From contig NW_008805070.1 in assembly GCF_000004825.1 (NCBI RefSeq), positions 1,736,001-1,800,000 on the forward strand: a DNA stretch of 64,000 bases, given 5' to 3'. Below, in pieces: positions 23,551-35,460 of the stretch; position 1 is the first letter of the stretch; the number at the start of each line of letters is the position of its first letter. Source of the stretch: Heterostelium album PN500. Lineage: Eukaryota > Evosea > Eumycetozoa > Acytosteliales > Acytosteliaceae. The translations under genes were made by a program, and so were the position numbers. The notes under the pieces are model-generated. The model had not been told where the DNA came from and did not search any database. It saw only the letters and a program-made list of their open reading frames with translations.

Positions 23551-24609
23551 CCAAGAGCTAAACTAGTTTTTTAAAGTTTGGTTTCCTATCTATGAATCTT
23601 GTGGGATCGATCGATTCTATTGAATTTAATTTAGAGAGAGAAAAAGAACTGTAAATTTAGGAACACTTTTTGATTTTTTTAACTTTATTTAAAAAAAACA
23701 AATAAAACCTTAAAATTTTGAATCCAATCAAATTATTTAAACACTTTAACTATATAAAACAAAATAGAAGGAGGAGAATATATAGAATAGTCAATCAAGA
23801 CTCAAACTTGCAAGCGTATTTATATCATCTGCCAATTTATTTCCAGGAAATTGAAAGTTGATAAATTTGTTTTTTTAAAATAATCAACAGAGTACTCAAC
23901 AGGAGAAAAAAAAATGGGATTGAAATAAAAAATATAAAGAAAAAATCAACTATATATTGGGTATATAGGTAGGTGTTTAGCCAATGAAACAAAATAATTA
24001 ATCTCATCAATCAAAAAAAATTAAAAAAAGAAAAAAAAACAAAAGTACAAGTAAATTTAATCGAACATTGTGTGGTTTGGTGTGATAGTTCAAAATTAAA
24101 ATAGTGTTGGCAGATTTAGCAGAAGTGACGCGAACTTACAATTTTTTTGATTGGGTTATTTTTTTATTAAAATTGGCAGAAGTGCTCTATCATACAATCG
24201 TAAAAAAAAAAAAAAAAAAAAACAAAAAAATACACATGATATTCATTCAATCAATTGAATTGATACGATTTGGAAAAAACAATAACAAAATAAAATAAAA
24301 AAAAACAGCAGAAGTGTTCTCTCTTGAATTCCTAATCTGTTCAATTGATTCAGCGAGTAAATATTTCATGATACTTGCTTGCAACATAAAGAACGAGATC
24401 ATCATGATTTTACACTTGAATAGTACGAGGACAAGTAAATATAAACTATTTACTCGTCCGGCAATTTATTATTATCTTTGATATTTTAATTTCGAAGTAT
24501 TACGGTTGTTACTTGATTTATTATTATTATAATATAAATTACTAATTTTATCTTTTTTTCTTTTTGTTATTTTAACGACAATTTGAGTTGTAGATTGTTT
24601 TTTTTTTTT
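23551..24609. promoter_or_regulatory. Upstream region of the GATA locus
   Basis: About 1 kb of AT-rich DNA lies between the carboxylase gene's 3' end and the exons upstream of the GATA gene. The 9-mer GCAGAAGTG occurs three times, at about 24119, 24176 and 24308, always on the plus strand. No coding exon or RNA gene was recognised. A T run at 24598-24612 marks the end of the carboxylase gene. Confidence 0.35.
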
Positions 24610-26796
24610 TTAAACAATGGTTGCCAAAACTTTTTTATCTTCAACGATTTCATTGACGTTGAATGGCAGTGATTCTACTTTTCCGTCTTGTGGAGCACGG
24701 ATGGTGTGTTCCATCTTCATTGCCTCCATTAAAATGATTGGTTGTCCCTTCTTTACTTTGTCACCGACTGCCACCATGATCTTGGTGATCTTTCCTGGCA
24801 TTGGCGAGAGCAGTGAACCAGAGGCGGCGTCACCACCCTTCGATGTGACTTCGATTGGCAACTCCAGTTCGTACGATTGGCTGTCGTTGAAGACAAACAG
24901 CGAGTTCTTGGCTTTGACGGCACGCACCGACGGGTAGAAACGATCGGCAACGTATGCCTTGAGCAGAGTTTGGTCGGCGGCGTCCAGGTGTGATCCACTG
25001 ACAGTCAGCTTTTCGCCGTTTGGCATTGTCATTGTGTAGCTGTTATCTTTATTGTAGGTGACTGGCACTTGAATCTTTTGATCCTTTACATTGAATTTAA
25101 TTACACGTTCCGCTACATTGTTTACTCTGAAAGCGTTGCTGGCACTCCATGGTGAGAGAATGACACCACCATTGACACCGTTCAGACTCTTGTTGAGTGC
25201 ATTCTCACTGAGAATCATTGATAAAACGGCAAGACACAAGGTGTCGTTTGACATGGCTTTTTGTGGTGCCATAAGTGATTCACGATGAATTGGAATGAAA
25301 CCAGTTTCAACTTCTCCTTTTTGGAAAGCTGGATGTGATGATAAACGTTTCAAAAATGAAATATTTGTATTCAATCCTACAATCTAAAAATATTTATAAA
25401 AAAAAACCAATTAGTTTCTTTTCCAAATTATTAATGATAATATGATAGCGCTTCTTACGTGATATTCATCGAGTGCATTTCTTAAATATCTAAGTGCTTT
25501 CTCTCTGTTTGTATCCCAGACAACTAATTTTGCAATCATTGGATCGTAGTAAACACTGACTTCATCACCTTGACGTACACCGGTTTCAACACGGAGAGTT
25601 GAGGATGGCTCTGGAGTTGAGAGATGTAAGAGTTTACCTGTTCCTGGCATAAAGTCGCTGTCTGGATTCTCTGCGTAGATACGTGCTTCAAAGGCGTGTC
25701 CGTGAATGGCCAATTGGTTTTGACCGAGTGGGAGTGGTTGTGATTCCGCTACCTTTAGTTGCCACTCTACCAAATCCTGCTTGGTGATCATCTCAGTGAT
25801 TGGATGCTCCACTTGCAAACGAGTGTTCATCTCCATGAAATAGAAGCTGCCGTCCTGCGAGAGAATGAATTCAACGGTACCGGCACCGACGTAACCGACA
25901 GCCTTGGCAGCGGCCACGGCGGCATCTCCCATCTTCTTACGCAACTCCTCCGACAAGTGGGGAGCTGGCGCCTCTTCAATGATCTTTTGGTGACGACGTT
26001 GCACCGAGCAATCACGCTCAAACAAATGTACACAATTTCCGTGGCGATCGGCAAACACCTGGATCTCCACATGACGTGGATGCACAAGATATTTCTCGAC
26101 CAACACTCTGTCGTCGCCAAACGAAGCTTTCGATTCACGCTTTGACGAATTGATTCCATCCTCCAAGTCTTCGGGACGCTCTACAATACGCATACCTTTT
26201 CCACCACCACCCATAACCGCTTTGATGAGCACGGGATATCCAATCTTTTCGGCCTCGGATCGCAGTGTTTCGAACTCTTGATCCTCACCGTGGTAACCGG
26301 GAATGGTTGGAACGTTGGCGCGAATCATAATGTCTTTCGAGGCGGACTTGCTACCCATAGCCAAAATGGCGGACGAAGGTGGTCCAATGAAAATGATTCC
26401 TTCCTTCTCGCAGAGATCGGCGAATCCGGCGTTCTCAGAGAGGAAACCGTAACCCGGATGAATGGCTTGTGCTCCGGTGCGCTTGGCAACCTCGAGAATC
26501 TTGTCGGAACGCAAGTACGAGTCTTTGGCGGCGGCCGGACCAATGAGATACGCCTCGTCGGCCATGGCGACATGCATAGAGTTACGATCGGCCTCTGAAT
26601 AGACAGCGACCGTCTTTACACCACGCTTCTTTGCAGTACGCATAACACGACAAGCAATCTCACCACGATTGGCAATCAACACCTTATTGATCGGTGTCAC
26701 CACCTTGCTGGCATCGACAACAACCGACATAAATCTAATTCCATATCCATTGTTCAACAATGATTGTCTAAATAATAATTTATTTAATGATAACAT
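24610..26796 (-). CDS. mccA: Methylcrotonyl-CoA carboxylase subunit alpha, mitochondrial
   Basis: Two exons on the minus strand, 26796-25459 and 25383-24610, encode 703 residues. The intron (GTAAGA...TTTTAG) restores Y-H-I-V-G-L-N-T-N. The enzyme is the biotin-dependent subunit that carboxylates 3-methylcrotonyl-CoA in leucine breakdown. It begins with a mitochondrial-type leader, then the biotin carboxylase domain ([20 protein letters not shown], the glycine-rich [10 protein letters not shown] loop, [21 protein letters not shown] and [13 protein letters not shown]). A C-terminal biotinyl domain carries E-A-M-K-M-E-H with the biotin lysine near residue 669. The leucine-pathway enzyme is preferred over propionyl-CoA carboxylase because of the YHGEDQ and VGLNTNI segments. 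It is divergent from the PYROXD1 gene. Confidence 0.92.
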
Positions 26797-27211
26797 TGTT
26801 CTGTATTTTTCTTTCTATTATATTCTGAATTCTTAATCTATAGATCTTATATATTTAAAACTAACTAACTATTATTATTATTTAGTCAAAGATATATATA
26901 TTTAAATAAATCTATTTATTTAGATATTTATAAAAAAAAAAAAAAAAAAGAAAATATAATAAATATACAACTGACGTCAAAACAACAACAAAATACTTTA
27001 AATTTGAAATGATTATGATCACACACCACCATAGAAATTCACACACACACACATTGTAAAAAAAAAAAAATGATCAAAAAAAATTAAAAAAAAAAAAAAA
27101 AAACAAAAAAATAGAAATTTCATGTTGATTTTTATCGGGATTGCTAGTTCCCAATCGAGAAATAGTCAAAGCAAAGGGGTTTAGAAGTCTTGTCGTTTTC
27201 GCTGTTGTGTT
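26797..27211. promoter_or_regulatory. Divergent promoter of mccA and PYROXD1 with CRE-like palindrome
   Basis: This 415-bp region separates two divergent start codons. It contains the palindrome TGACGTCA at 26972-26979, the consensus site for CREB/ATF-type bZIP factors in other eukaryotes, and long A runs at 26933-26949 and 27058-27110. A shared control of the two genes is an inference. Confidence 0.5.
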
Positions 27212-28952
27212 ATGTCTCAATCGAAACATTTGATCATCGTTGGAGGTGGCATTGCAGGTGTGACATGTGCTCAATCATATAACTACTTAAGACCAAACGA
27301 TAAAATAACCATTATATCTCAATCACCATTATTAAAAGTAATTATTAAAATTGATATATTTATTTTTAATATTTATTAATATTAAATTATATATATACAG
27401 TCAGTTTTCAATGTAAATAAGATATCTAAAACATTGGAAGAATTTCAAGTAAAGGAATCAAATGTAAACGATCTATTCAATGGTGAAAAGAATAATAATA
27501 TTGAAATTGTTATTTCTAGTGTAACAGCAATCGATACAGATAAACATATTGTATATCTTGATGATAATGTTGTTAATTCAAAATCAGAGTTGACTTTTGA
27601 TTATCTTTGTATATGTAGTGGTGCAAGACCAAATGTATGTATAGTCTCTATCATTATACCAAAATTGATTATTAAATTAATGCTTTTGATTGATATTTAA
27701 GGTTATAAAAATAGAGAATGTAGAATTACAGAAATATATTATTGGTATAAGAGATACGGAGACTGTGAAGGATCTAAAAGAAAGATTGTTAGGTGCGAGA
27801 AGAGTGGTAATCGTTGGTAACGGTGGAATTGCACTGGAGTTAGTACATGAAATTTCGATGTGTGAAGTGATATGGTCGATCAAAGATAACCACGTCGGTA
27901 ATGCATTCTTTGATAGTGACGCTGCATCGTTTCTCTACGACTCCAAGCATTTAGGTGATGGTGGTGATCAACAAACAAAAAAAGATGATAGTAGTCTTAA
28001 TTTAAGTATGTCTTTATTATAACATGTTGTTGTTTTTTGTTAACTTTCATTAAAGAATTAAAATTACTAATATTGAAAACTATATATAGTGATTGTAGAT
28101 AGATCTTTGAATGGAGAAGATCTACCGATGTCTAATCGATCATCGATTGGTCCACAATGGTATTGTAAATATAAATTTATTGGTGGTGTAGATGCTTCAA
28201 AGATAAAGACAAACAACAATGGAAGTGTCGATAATATAGGTATTGAATATGAAACAACAGTTGTTAATCTTTTAGAAGGTGATTCAGAGTATCCTGTTTA
28301 TGTATTGCTATCGAACGGAAAGAAATATGGATGTGATTTTATTGTTTCTGCAACTGGTGTATTAACTAATCATGATACTATACGAACAATACCAACAACC
28401 TCAGCAACTTCAACTTTGGAATGTAGTAACGATGGATATATTGTAAATGAAAATATGATGACCAGTGTTAATGATGTTTTTGCAGCTGGCGATGTTGCCG
28501 ACCTTTCAAAGTGGCCGAACCTTTCACCACTCTGGTTCCAAATGAAGTTGTGGAGTCAAGCAAGAACCATGGGTCGTTACACAGCGCAGTGCATAGCCAA
28601 ACACACAGGATTACCTTATACCGACGAGATATCTACACGTTTCGAATTCGAGATATTTGCACACGTGACCAGATTCTTTAATTTGAAAGTAGTAATGCTT
28701 GGTTTATATAATGGACAACAACAACAACAACAATCAAGTAAACCATTAACTATTTATCATAAAGTAAAACCAGGTAAATCATATATAAAGATAACATTGA
28801 ATCAAGAAGGTAGATTAATAGGTGCATTACTCATTGGCGAGACCGACCTGGAAGAAACCTTTGAGAATTTAATGATGAATCAAATCGATCTATCAAGATT
28901 CGGTTCAGATATTTTAAATTCCGATGTAGATATAGAAGATTATTTCGATTAA
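27212..28952 (+). CDS. pyroxd1: PYROXD1-type FAD-dependent pyridine nucleotide-disulfide oxidoreductase
   Basis: Four exons, 27212-27337, 27401-27634, 27702-28005 and 28090-28952, encode 508 residues with consistent phases. The FAD-binding start is IIVGGGIAGVTCAQ (residues 8-21). The NAD(P)H fold is VVIVGNGGIALELVHEI. The second FAD motif A-A-G-D-V-A-D follows in exon 4. The C-terminus ETDLEETFENLMMNQ and final D-I-E-D-Y-F-D match the animal PYROXD1 family, which protects thiol-sensitive enzymes such as the tRNA ligase complex in nucleus and cytoplasm. As in that family no redox C-x4-C pair is seen in the FAD domain. The family assignment is strong; the cellular role here is by analogy. Confidence 0.92.
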
Positions 28953-28998
28953 AAATATAATATAAAATTCCTTTTTTTTTTCTCTTTATTTTTAAAAA

Positions 28999-29008
28999 GT
29001 CACGTGAC
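28999..29008. repeat. 10-bp palindrome GTCACGTGAC in a GC-richer island
   Basis: The palindrome opens a roughly 55-base patch of balanced composition between the convergent ends of PYROXD1 and the secreted-protein gene. It contains a CACGTG E-box. As it lies between 3' ends, it is not an obvious promoter element. Confidence 0.5.
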
Positions 29009-29180
29009 AAAAGGAAACTCGTGGCGCTCAAGGTAACTGGAGTTGGCGACACAAAAAAAAAAACAAAGGAAATAAATGTAGTATTTATTTATTATATTTT
29101 TAATTAACTCTTTATTCTTTTTTTTTTTAATTAAGGTTGATTAATTTTTTGGTTGTGTATCTTGACCTTTAAAAAATGTT

Positions 29181-29660
29181 TTAATTTGGAATTCTAGATT
29201 GGTAGAAATTTTCAAATGCTACGGTGAATGATGGACGTCCCGATTCTGGAGTCGATGCCATCCATCCAATGACCTTTTCCTCTGGACTAATAACTACAAT
29301 CCATTTGGTATCACCGGATGGTGGATTTTCAGCGACAAACTGTGAGACCTTATCGAGTTTGGTGTACTCTGGTGATCTCAAGATATCTTTAAAGTTGAAG
29401 ATCTCTTGGATGGTTAGTGATCTCGCTGGTTTCGGTGGGTTTCCAACTAGAACACTCTTGCTGTCTAGAACGACTTGGACAACGTTTGCATCGGTTTCGG
29501 AACGGATCCTTGCAATTTTGATCACTACCGGTGGTGGTGGTGGTGTTCTCGGTCCGAAATTAAAGATTGTCTCTTCGATTTCCAAATCGAAATCTACAGC
29601 TTTGACAACTGCTGAGAAAGTTAACAAACCTATTAAAAATATAGATAATAGTAACTTCAT
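29181..29660 (-). CDS. Small secreted protein, family unknown
   Basis: A single exon encodes 159 residues. The first 21 residues are a clear signal peptide (K-L-L-L-S-I-F-L-I-G-L-L core, likely cut after V-K-A). A short acidic stretch and a five-proline run (about 39-43) precede a mixed alpha/beta region with W-I-V-V-I-S near residue 118. There is no cysteine after the signal, so no disulfides are expected. It is probably exported or sent to the endolysosomal system. I do not recognise the family. It is convergent with PYROXD1 and 228 bp from it. Confidence 0.8.
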   Translation of the reverse strand: MKLLLSIFLIGLLTFSAVVKAVDFDLEIEETIFNFGPRTPPPPPVVIKIARIRSETDANVVQVVLDSKSVLVGNPPKPARSLTIQEIFNFKDILRSPEYTKLDKVSQFVAENPPSGDTKWIVVISPEEKVIGWMASTPESGRPSFTVAFENFYQSRIPN

Positions 29661-30099
29661 TGTTTTAACAACTGACCAATATGAATTAACTAATTAATAA
29701 ACAAAAAAAAAACAAAACAATACAATTTTAATTTATTATCATTATCTATTTTCATAATTATTATTTTTCATTGCTGGTTGTTTGTTGTAAATTTTAAAAT
29801 TATTATTGTCATTTAAATTTGATTGATCAGATGATAGTGATTACTGACCCCACACATTTATCTATCAAATTTACAATGAATATGATAATTTATCATAAAT
29901 ATTTAGTAATACAGATAATATTATAATAAAGATAAATCTTATTATGATGAACCACACCACTAAAACTGAACTATATGATGTGTGTTAAAACAAACTATCA
30001 AGATTAAATTTGAATGAAAAATTGAAGTTCAAAAACAAACATTTAATTTTTATTTAATTCTCTTGTTGTAATAAAACAAACAAACAAACAAACAAACAA
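29661..30099. other. Intergenic, CAAA repeat
   Basis: AT-rich DNA upstream of the secreted-protein gene ends in a CAAA microsatellite at about 30070-30098, directly before an F-box/LRR-like tail fragment. No gene was recognised. Confidence 0.4.
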
Positions 30100-30392
30100 C
30101 AATCTATTGGAATGAAACAAATCAATAAGAGCTCTGGGTATTGCATTTCATCGACTATTTTACCATCAAATGACAGGTGATAACAAATCAAGCTCTTTTA
30201 GGATTTAAATGGATAGAGATATTGAATCATTCTCACATTCATTACTCAAAAACAAAACAATCACAAGATTGGACATTCAAGAATATCAACCCTTTACTAT
30301 TTGAACCATATTTGAGAACATATTCAATTGTAATCATCAATATCTTTTGATTAAACAATAAATAATATTAAGAGTGTTTTATATTTTAAATA
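30100..30392 (+). pseudogene. 3' tail fragment of F-box/LRR-like family gene
   Basis: About 290 bp match the last part of the 30542-32737 family member (its 32447-32737 segment). The shared parts are the A-A-T-C-T-A-T-T-G-G-A-A-T start, the reading I-T-R-L-D-I-Q-E-Y-Q-P and the final T-T-T-T-A-A-A stop. Frame is not kept throughout. It is a relic of a further family copy upstream, with its 5' part missing. The match starts right after a CAAA microsatellite. Confidence 0.7.
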
Positions 30393-30541
30393 AAAATAAT
30401 AGATTTCTTTACACATAATATCTAATAAAGTTAAATTAAATTACAAACAACCCATTTTTAATAAAAAAAATAATGGCGAGACACTAACCCTTTATTTTTT
30501 GCAATTAACACTTTGGTTATCTGTTAACCACCTTATTAAAA

Positions 30542-32737
30542 ATGAGTTCAAGTTTATCAAAGTTAATACAATTCGAAATAATAAATAAGATATTAAATAA
30601 TAATAGCGATTGTTATCATAATAATAAATCATTTCAAACATTTCCATCGTTATACCCAACCTTGAAAGAATGTATGTACGATTACTCTATAAATCAAGAG
30701 GAATTCTATAGTTTAAAGAATTTCAAACAGTTGAACTATAATCCGGCGATAATAAAAGAATATTCATTGGTTTCAAAGGATTGGTTTAATTATATTACAA
30801 GTAGAACCGATCGATTGTATACAAAGAAACCAATAGATCTCTCATTTACTCATTCTATATATCAATTCTCCAACATCACACATCTCTATGCTGATTTCTC
30901 ACCAGAACCATCTTGGCTGAAGAACTTTACGAATCTAAAGAGATTGGTCATCAATACAAAAGATGCTAACAGTGTAAAGCAACTAGTTGATCAATTTCCA
31001 TCGATTAAATTAGAGGTGTTTGTAAATCAAGAAGAAAATATAAACGGTGATTTATCATCAATTGGATATGATACCCTGGAATTCGTTCATATCCATGCTT
31101 TCGATATCATTTATAAGCAAATATGTGGATGTTTTGATGGAGATACTGTTGAAGATTACTATAATAACAATCTTAAACCATGGCGTGTAAATTCGATCTA
31201 CCTCGTATTTGTAGATGTGTTCTAAAATTAACATTTTAGAATTATAATAACCAAATCAACTGACACTTCAATAATTTATTAAGAATTCAACTATCACAAT
31301 TCAAACAGTTTATGGACACGATTTCAAATAACTTAAATTAATAATCCAGCTGTTAACAATAATTAAATATATTAGAATAATATCAACATTCAGTGAATCA
31401 ACAAAATATCAATCTACCAAAGTTAACATAAAGAAATAACCAACAAGTTAATCTACAATGAATACCAAACTAGTTAATCAAGAACAGATTTCTGAGATTG
31501 AGCAACTGCACTGGTGAAGAAATCCAACAGTATAAATACCTTGGAAATCCATTATAGAAACTAATTTATTCAACATTATTCAACATTATCAATATTACCA
31601 AATATTATTATTATCTTCAAATTGTAAATTAAATAAATTATTGTCTCTAAATATTATACTGTAAATTATATCTCTAAACTTTATTACATTCATTAAATCT
31701 ATATTCTTCGTACCAAAACTATTCCTAAAGTAATTCCTAATCTTATATCAAAGTTGTAAGTATTATATTTATATGTTTATATGTATATTATAATATGATA
31801 TTATTACCATTGTAAAATAACAAGATGATAGCGAAGGTAGTGACGATTTAATACTCTATGATAAAATCTTCACCATTAAATCACTCAGAAATATTTTCCT
31901 TCCAACCGAATCATTCTATGCCAAAAAATTACAAAGGATTCTATCCAAAGATACTTTAATAGAATCGTTTAGCTGTAGAACACCTCTTGGTTTATTAGAT
32001 TTAGCTGAAGGAGCATTGGACAGTGGTGATGAGGATGATAAGAATAAAATTGGTGAGGATGAAGATGAATGTTGTAAATGTCTTTCAGATGGATATGAGA
32101 ATCATTGGCTGAAAATAAATCAAAACATTGGAAGCAATTCTGTTCTATTCTTGCTGATAATACACGCTTGACATCTTTTGAGTTGAAAAACTTTTGTAGT
32201 TCCTTCAATCAAGATATTTTCAATACTAGACGATCATATTCACATATGTTAAGACCAAAGATAATAGAATCAACATCATTGGAGCTCAGTAAAGCGTTGT
32301 CTATCAATACTACATTGACATCATTGACAATCACCTGTCAAGTAATATCGGATTCATTCTTTCAAACTTTGTCGCACTCGAACCAAACAATAAGTCATCT
32401 CTCACTCACAGAGTGTGGTATAGATCAACTTGTTCAAATTGCCAATCTATTGGAATCAAACAAAACAATCAGACGACTTGGAATTGCTTTTCATCGAAAT
32501 TATTGCCAACAAATGATAGGTAATAATACACCAAGCTCTTTTAGGATTAAAATGGATAAAGACATTGAATTATTCTCACTTTCATTACTCAAAAACAAAA
32601 CAATTTCAAGATTGGACATTCAAGAATATCAACCCTATACTATTAGATCTCATATTGAGTACCTATTTCAACGCAATCTTCAATCTCTATTCACCAAACA
32701 AATTAATAATACTCAGAGTGTTTTATATTTTAAATAA
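30542..32737 (+). pseudogene. F-box/LRR-like family member interrupted by a solo LTR
   Basis: The first part (30542-31217) encodes about 225 residues closely related to the whole paralogs at 33002 and 35461, starting MSSSLSKLIQFEIINK and holding the F-box-like Y-S-L-V-S-K-D-W-F-N-Y-I. Similarity stops at an inserted 605-bp element and resumes right after it at 31823-32737 with the K-S-L-R-N-I segment, the acidic hinge and the leucine-rich repeats ending at a shared stop. The later part also shows a one-base frame change near 32100 relative to the paralogs. The gene should not make the full protein. It is the first of three tandem copies. Confidence 0.8.
31218..31822. mobile_element. Solo LTR of an LTR retrotransposon (fossil)
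   Basis: The 605-bp insert starts TGTT and ends AACA, the usual TG...CA ends of long terminal repeats, and is flanked by the 5-bp direct repeat AGATG (31213-31217 and 31823-31827). Host-gene similarity stops at one copy of the repeat and starts again at the other. No internal coding part is present, so it is a solo LTR left by LTR-LTR recombination. A TATAAATA box lies near 31531. The clean ends and target repeat suggest a fairly young insertion. The retroelement family cannot be named. Confidence 0.8.
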
Positions 32738-33001
32738 TAATTAAAAATATAAATCAATTTTATTTTGTGTTTTCTAAATATTTATTATTATCTTTTTTTC
32801 AAGAAGATAGATATCAAAATTCCCTGAAAATAAGACTATCAAAGTATTAAAAAGAGTTTTTATTTTTCTTTTTATTCACTCAAAATTTAATGGTGGGAAT
32901 TTTGTTTAAGGTCATTTAAAAAAACAATTCAACAATTGTTTGACTCTCTCATTGAATGTCATTTTAATTAAAATCGCTAAATATTAAATAATCTATTAAA
33001 A

Positions 33002-34690
33002 ATGTTTACAAGTTTTTCTATATTATTACAACATAAAATTTTAGAGAGGTTAATAAATTATAATAGCGATTGTTATTATAATCATAGAACATTTCAAGAG
33101 TTACCATCATTCTATCCAACTTTAAAAGAGTATGCCTATGATTATACTGATGGTCAAGAGGTATTCGATAGTTTAGAGAATTTCAAGCAGTTGAATTATA
33201 ATCGATCAATAATAGAATATTCATTGGTTTCAAAGGAATGGTTTAATTATATCTCAAAGAGAACCGATCGATTCTATGCAGAGGAACCAATCGATCTCTC
33301 ATTGACTCGATCAATCTACCAATTCTCCAACATCACACATCTTTATGCTGATTTCTCACCAGAACCATCTTGGCTCAAGAACTTTTTGAATCTAAAGAGA
33401 TTGGTTATCAATACAGATGATGTTAATCGTGTAAAGCAACTCGTAGAACAATTTCCATCAATCAAATTAGAGGTGTTTGTAAAAGCAGATAGTGAAGAGT
33501 CACATACAAACGGTGATTTATCATCAATTGGTTATGATACCCTGGAATTCGTACATCTCTATGTAATGAATATATATTCCGATGTAGATCATGATAATCT
33601 TAAATGTTACTATAAAAAGTATGTCAAACCATGGCGTACAAATTCAATCTATTTTGTCTACGATGAAGGCGGTCACGATGGTATAGTACCTGAAACTCAA
33701 TATGGTTACCTCTTCGAGAAAGTAAAATCACTCAGAAACATTATCATTCCATGCGACCCATTCTTGGCCTTTTTATTACGATTCGCTGTTACCAATGATA
33801 CTCTCATCGATTCATTCAAATGTAGTACTCCACTTGGTATATTGGATGCATTAAATCGATCGACTCTCACGAACAGTGAAGATGAAGAAGAAGCTGAAGA
33901 TGAAGCTGAAGATAAAGATGAAGGTAAAGCAGTTGAAGTTAAATATGGAGATGAAGATGAAGAGGAATATAGTCATGCTGAATATATCGATTTACTAAAG
34001 AATTATAAATTTTATAGCTATTATTGTCGTTGTTTTCAATATGATACAGAGGCGGATACATTGGTGCTAAGTAAATTAACACATTGGAAACGATTCTGTT
34101 TGATGCTTGGAAGTAACACACGATTAAAGTATTTGGAGTTGAAAAACTATTGTAAATCCTTTAATAATATTAGAAGTCGAGAGGATGATTATCATGGTCA
34201 TTTTCTACTTCCAAAGTCAATCGAATCAACATCATTGGCACTCTGTGAAGCTTTGTCAGTCAATACTACATTAACATCATTGACAATCTCATGTCAAGTA
34301 CTCTCGGATTCATTCTTTCAAACATTACCACACTCGAACCAAACAATCAATCATCTCTCACTCACTGAATGTGGTATCGATCAACTTGTTCAACTCACCA
34401 ATCTATTGGAATCAAACAAATCAATCAAACGACTTGGTATCACATTTCATAAGAGATACTATCAAGAAATTATGAGAAAACAACTGGCCACCACTAAAAG
34501 TGAAACTGATAAAGCCATTGAATCATTCTCACTCTCATTACTCAACAACAAAACAATCACAAGATTGGACATCAAAGAATATCAACCCTATACTATTAGA
34601 TCTCATATTGAAAGCCTATTCAATGGTAAAGATCGATTCATATCCACTAAATTCATAAACCAAAAAACCAATTCCTTGTTTTTTAAATAA
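33002..34690 (+). CDS. F-box-like / leucine-rich repeat family protein (copy 2)
   Basis: A single exon encodes 562 residues. The N-terminal part has an F-box-like segment (E-Y-S-L-V-S-K-E-W-F-N-Y-I, about 78-90), followed by W-L-K-N-F-x-N-L-K-R-L-V type leucine-rich stretches. An acidic Glu/Asp hinge at about 297-325 differs in length between copies. Further ribonuclease-inhibitor-like repeats (N-T-T-L-T-S-L-T-I-S, I-N-H-L-S-L-T-E-C, I-K-R-L-G-I) fill the last third. Such proteins often act as substrate adaptors of ubiquitin ligases; that role is inferred. It is very similar to the copy at 35461, including 3' flank, so the pair arose by recent tandem duplication. Confidence 0.8.
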   Translation: MFTSFSILLQHKILERLINYNSDCYYNHRTFQELPSFYPTLKEYAYDYTDGQEVFDSLENFKQLNYNRSIIEYSLVSKEWFNYISKRTDRFYAEEPIDLSLTRSIYQFSNITHLYADFSPEPSWLKNFLNLKRLVINTDDVNRVKQLVEQFPSIKLEVFVKADSEESHTNGDLSSIGYDTLEFVHLYVMNIYSDVDHDNLKCYYKKYVKPWRTNSIYFVYDEGGHDGIVPETQYGYLFEKVKSLRNIIIPCDPFLAFLLRFAVTNDTLIDSFKCSTPLGILDALNRSTLTNSEDEEEAEDEAEDKDEGKAVEVKYGDEDEEEYSHAEYIDLLKNYKFYSYYCRCFQYDTEADTLVLSKLTHWKRFCLMLGSNTRLKYLELKNYCKSFNNIRSREDDYHGHFLLPKSIESTSLALCEALSVNTTLTSLTISCQVLSDSFFQTLPHSNQTINHLSLTECGIDQLVQLTNLLESNKSIKRLGITFHKRYYQEIMRKQLATTKSETDKAIESFSLSLLNNKTITRLDIKEYQPYTIRSHIESLFNGKDRFISTKFINQKTNSLFFK

Positions 34691-35460
34691 AAATAAATAT
34701 ATATTATATATTGTTGCTAATTAATTAATTTAAATGTTATTCCTTACATTATATTTATGTTTTTAAATTAAAAAAAAAAGAGATAAAAAAAACATCTAAC
34801 AATGATTGATTTAATTAAATGTTGAGGCTCATAAATCTAATGATTCTTCTCCACTATAACAGACAATAACTAAATGACGCCTCCATGAAGGTATTGTAGA
34901 GATCCTGATTGATTTGGGGGCATGGCGGTTTCAAATCTCTTGATTCAAACCCCTTCAACAGTTGTACTGCGTTTCTCCAGACACTTTTGGTAAACTGTTT
35001 GCACTACACAATGTCTCTACTATCCATATTAAAGCCATCTCTCTGAATGGTTTACCTAGAGGAATAACAACTCATCAAATACTGTTAATCGTGTACTGAC
35101 CCATCGGTTAACTAGTGTCGACCACCCATACTTAAATAGAAAACAATTGTAAAGAATAAAGTTTTAATTTGTCCAATCGATTACCTACTAAATCATACTC
35201 TAATTCTAAATAACAAATAATTATTATTTGATTAAAAAAATAAATAGTATAAAAAATTTAAAATTTAAAAAGAAGTATTTTTGAAGGTGAAATTTTAAAA
35301 TGATGAAGCGCGCAAATTTGATGGTTTCATAACGTTCATATAAAAAAAAAAATTCAATTTATTTTGACCTGAAAAGGCTCCTTCTCGCTCACTGTAGTGT
35401 GTCATTTTAATTATCACAAAACACAGTTATCATTTCTCTAGATTAATTAATCTATTAAAA
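34691..35460. other. Intergenic between tandem paralogs
   Basis: The first 120 bp after the stop match the DNA after the next copy (37114-37230), so the duplication unit included the 3' flank. A block of more balanced composition at about 34850-35120 has no match in the other intergenic gap and no recognised coding content; it may be an old insertion. The rest is AT-rich. Confidence 0.4.

Noticed and set aside
34850-35120. Possible tRNA or retroelement piece between the F-box/LRR-like copies
   Set aside because: A T-loop-like TTCAAAT is present, but the stems do not pair, and no reverse-transcriptase motif was seen on either strand.
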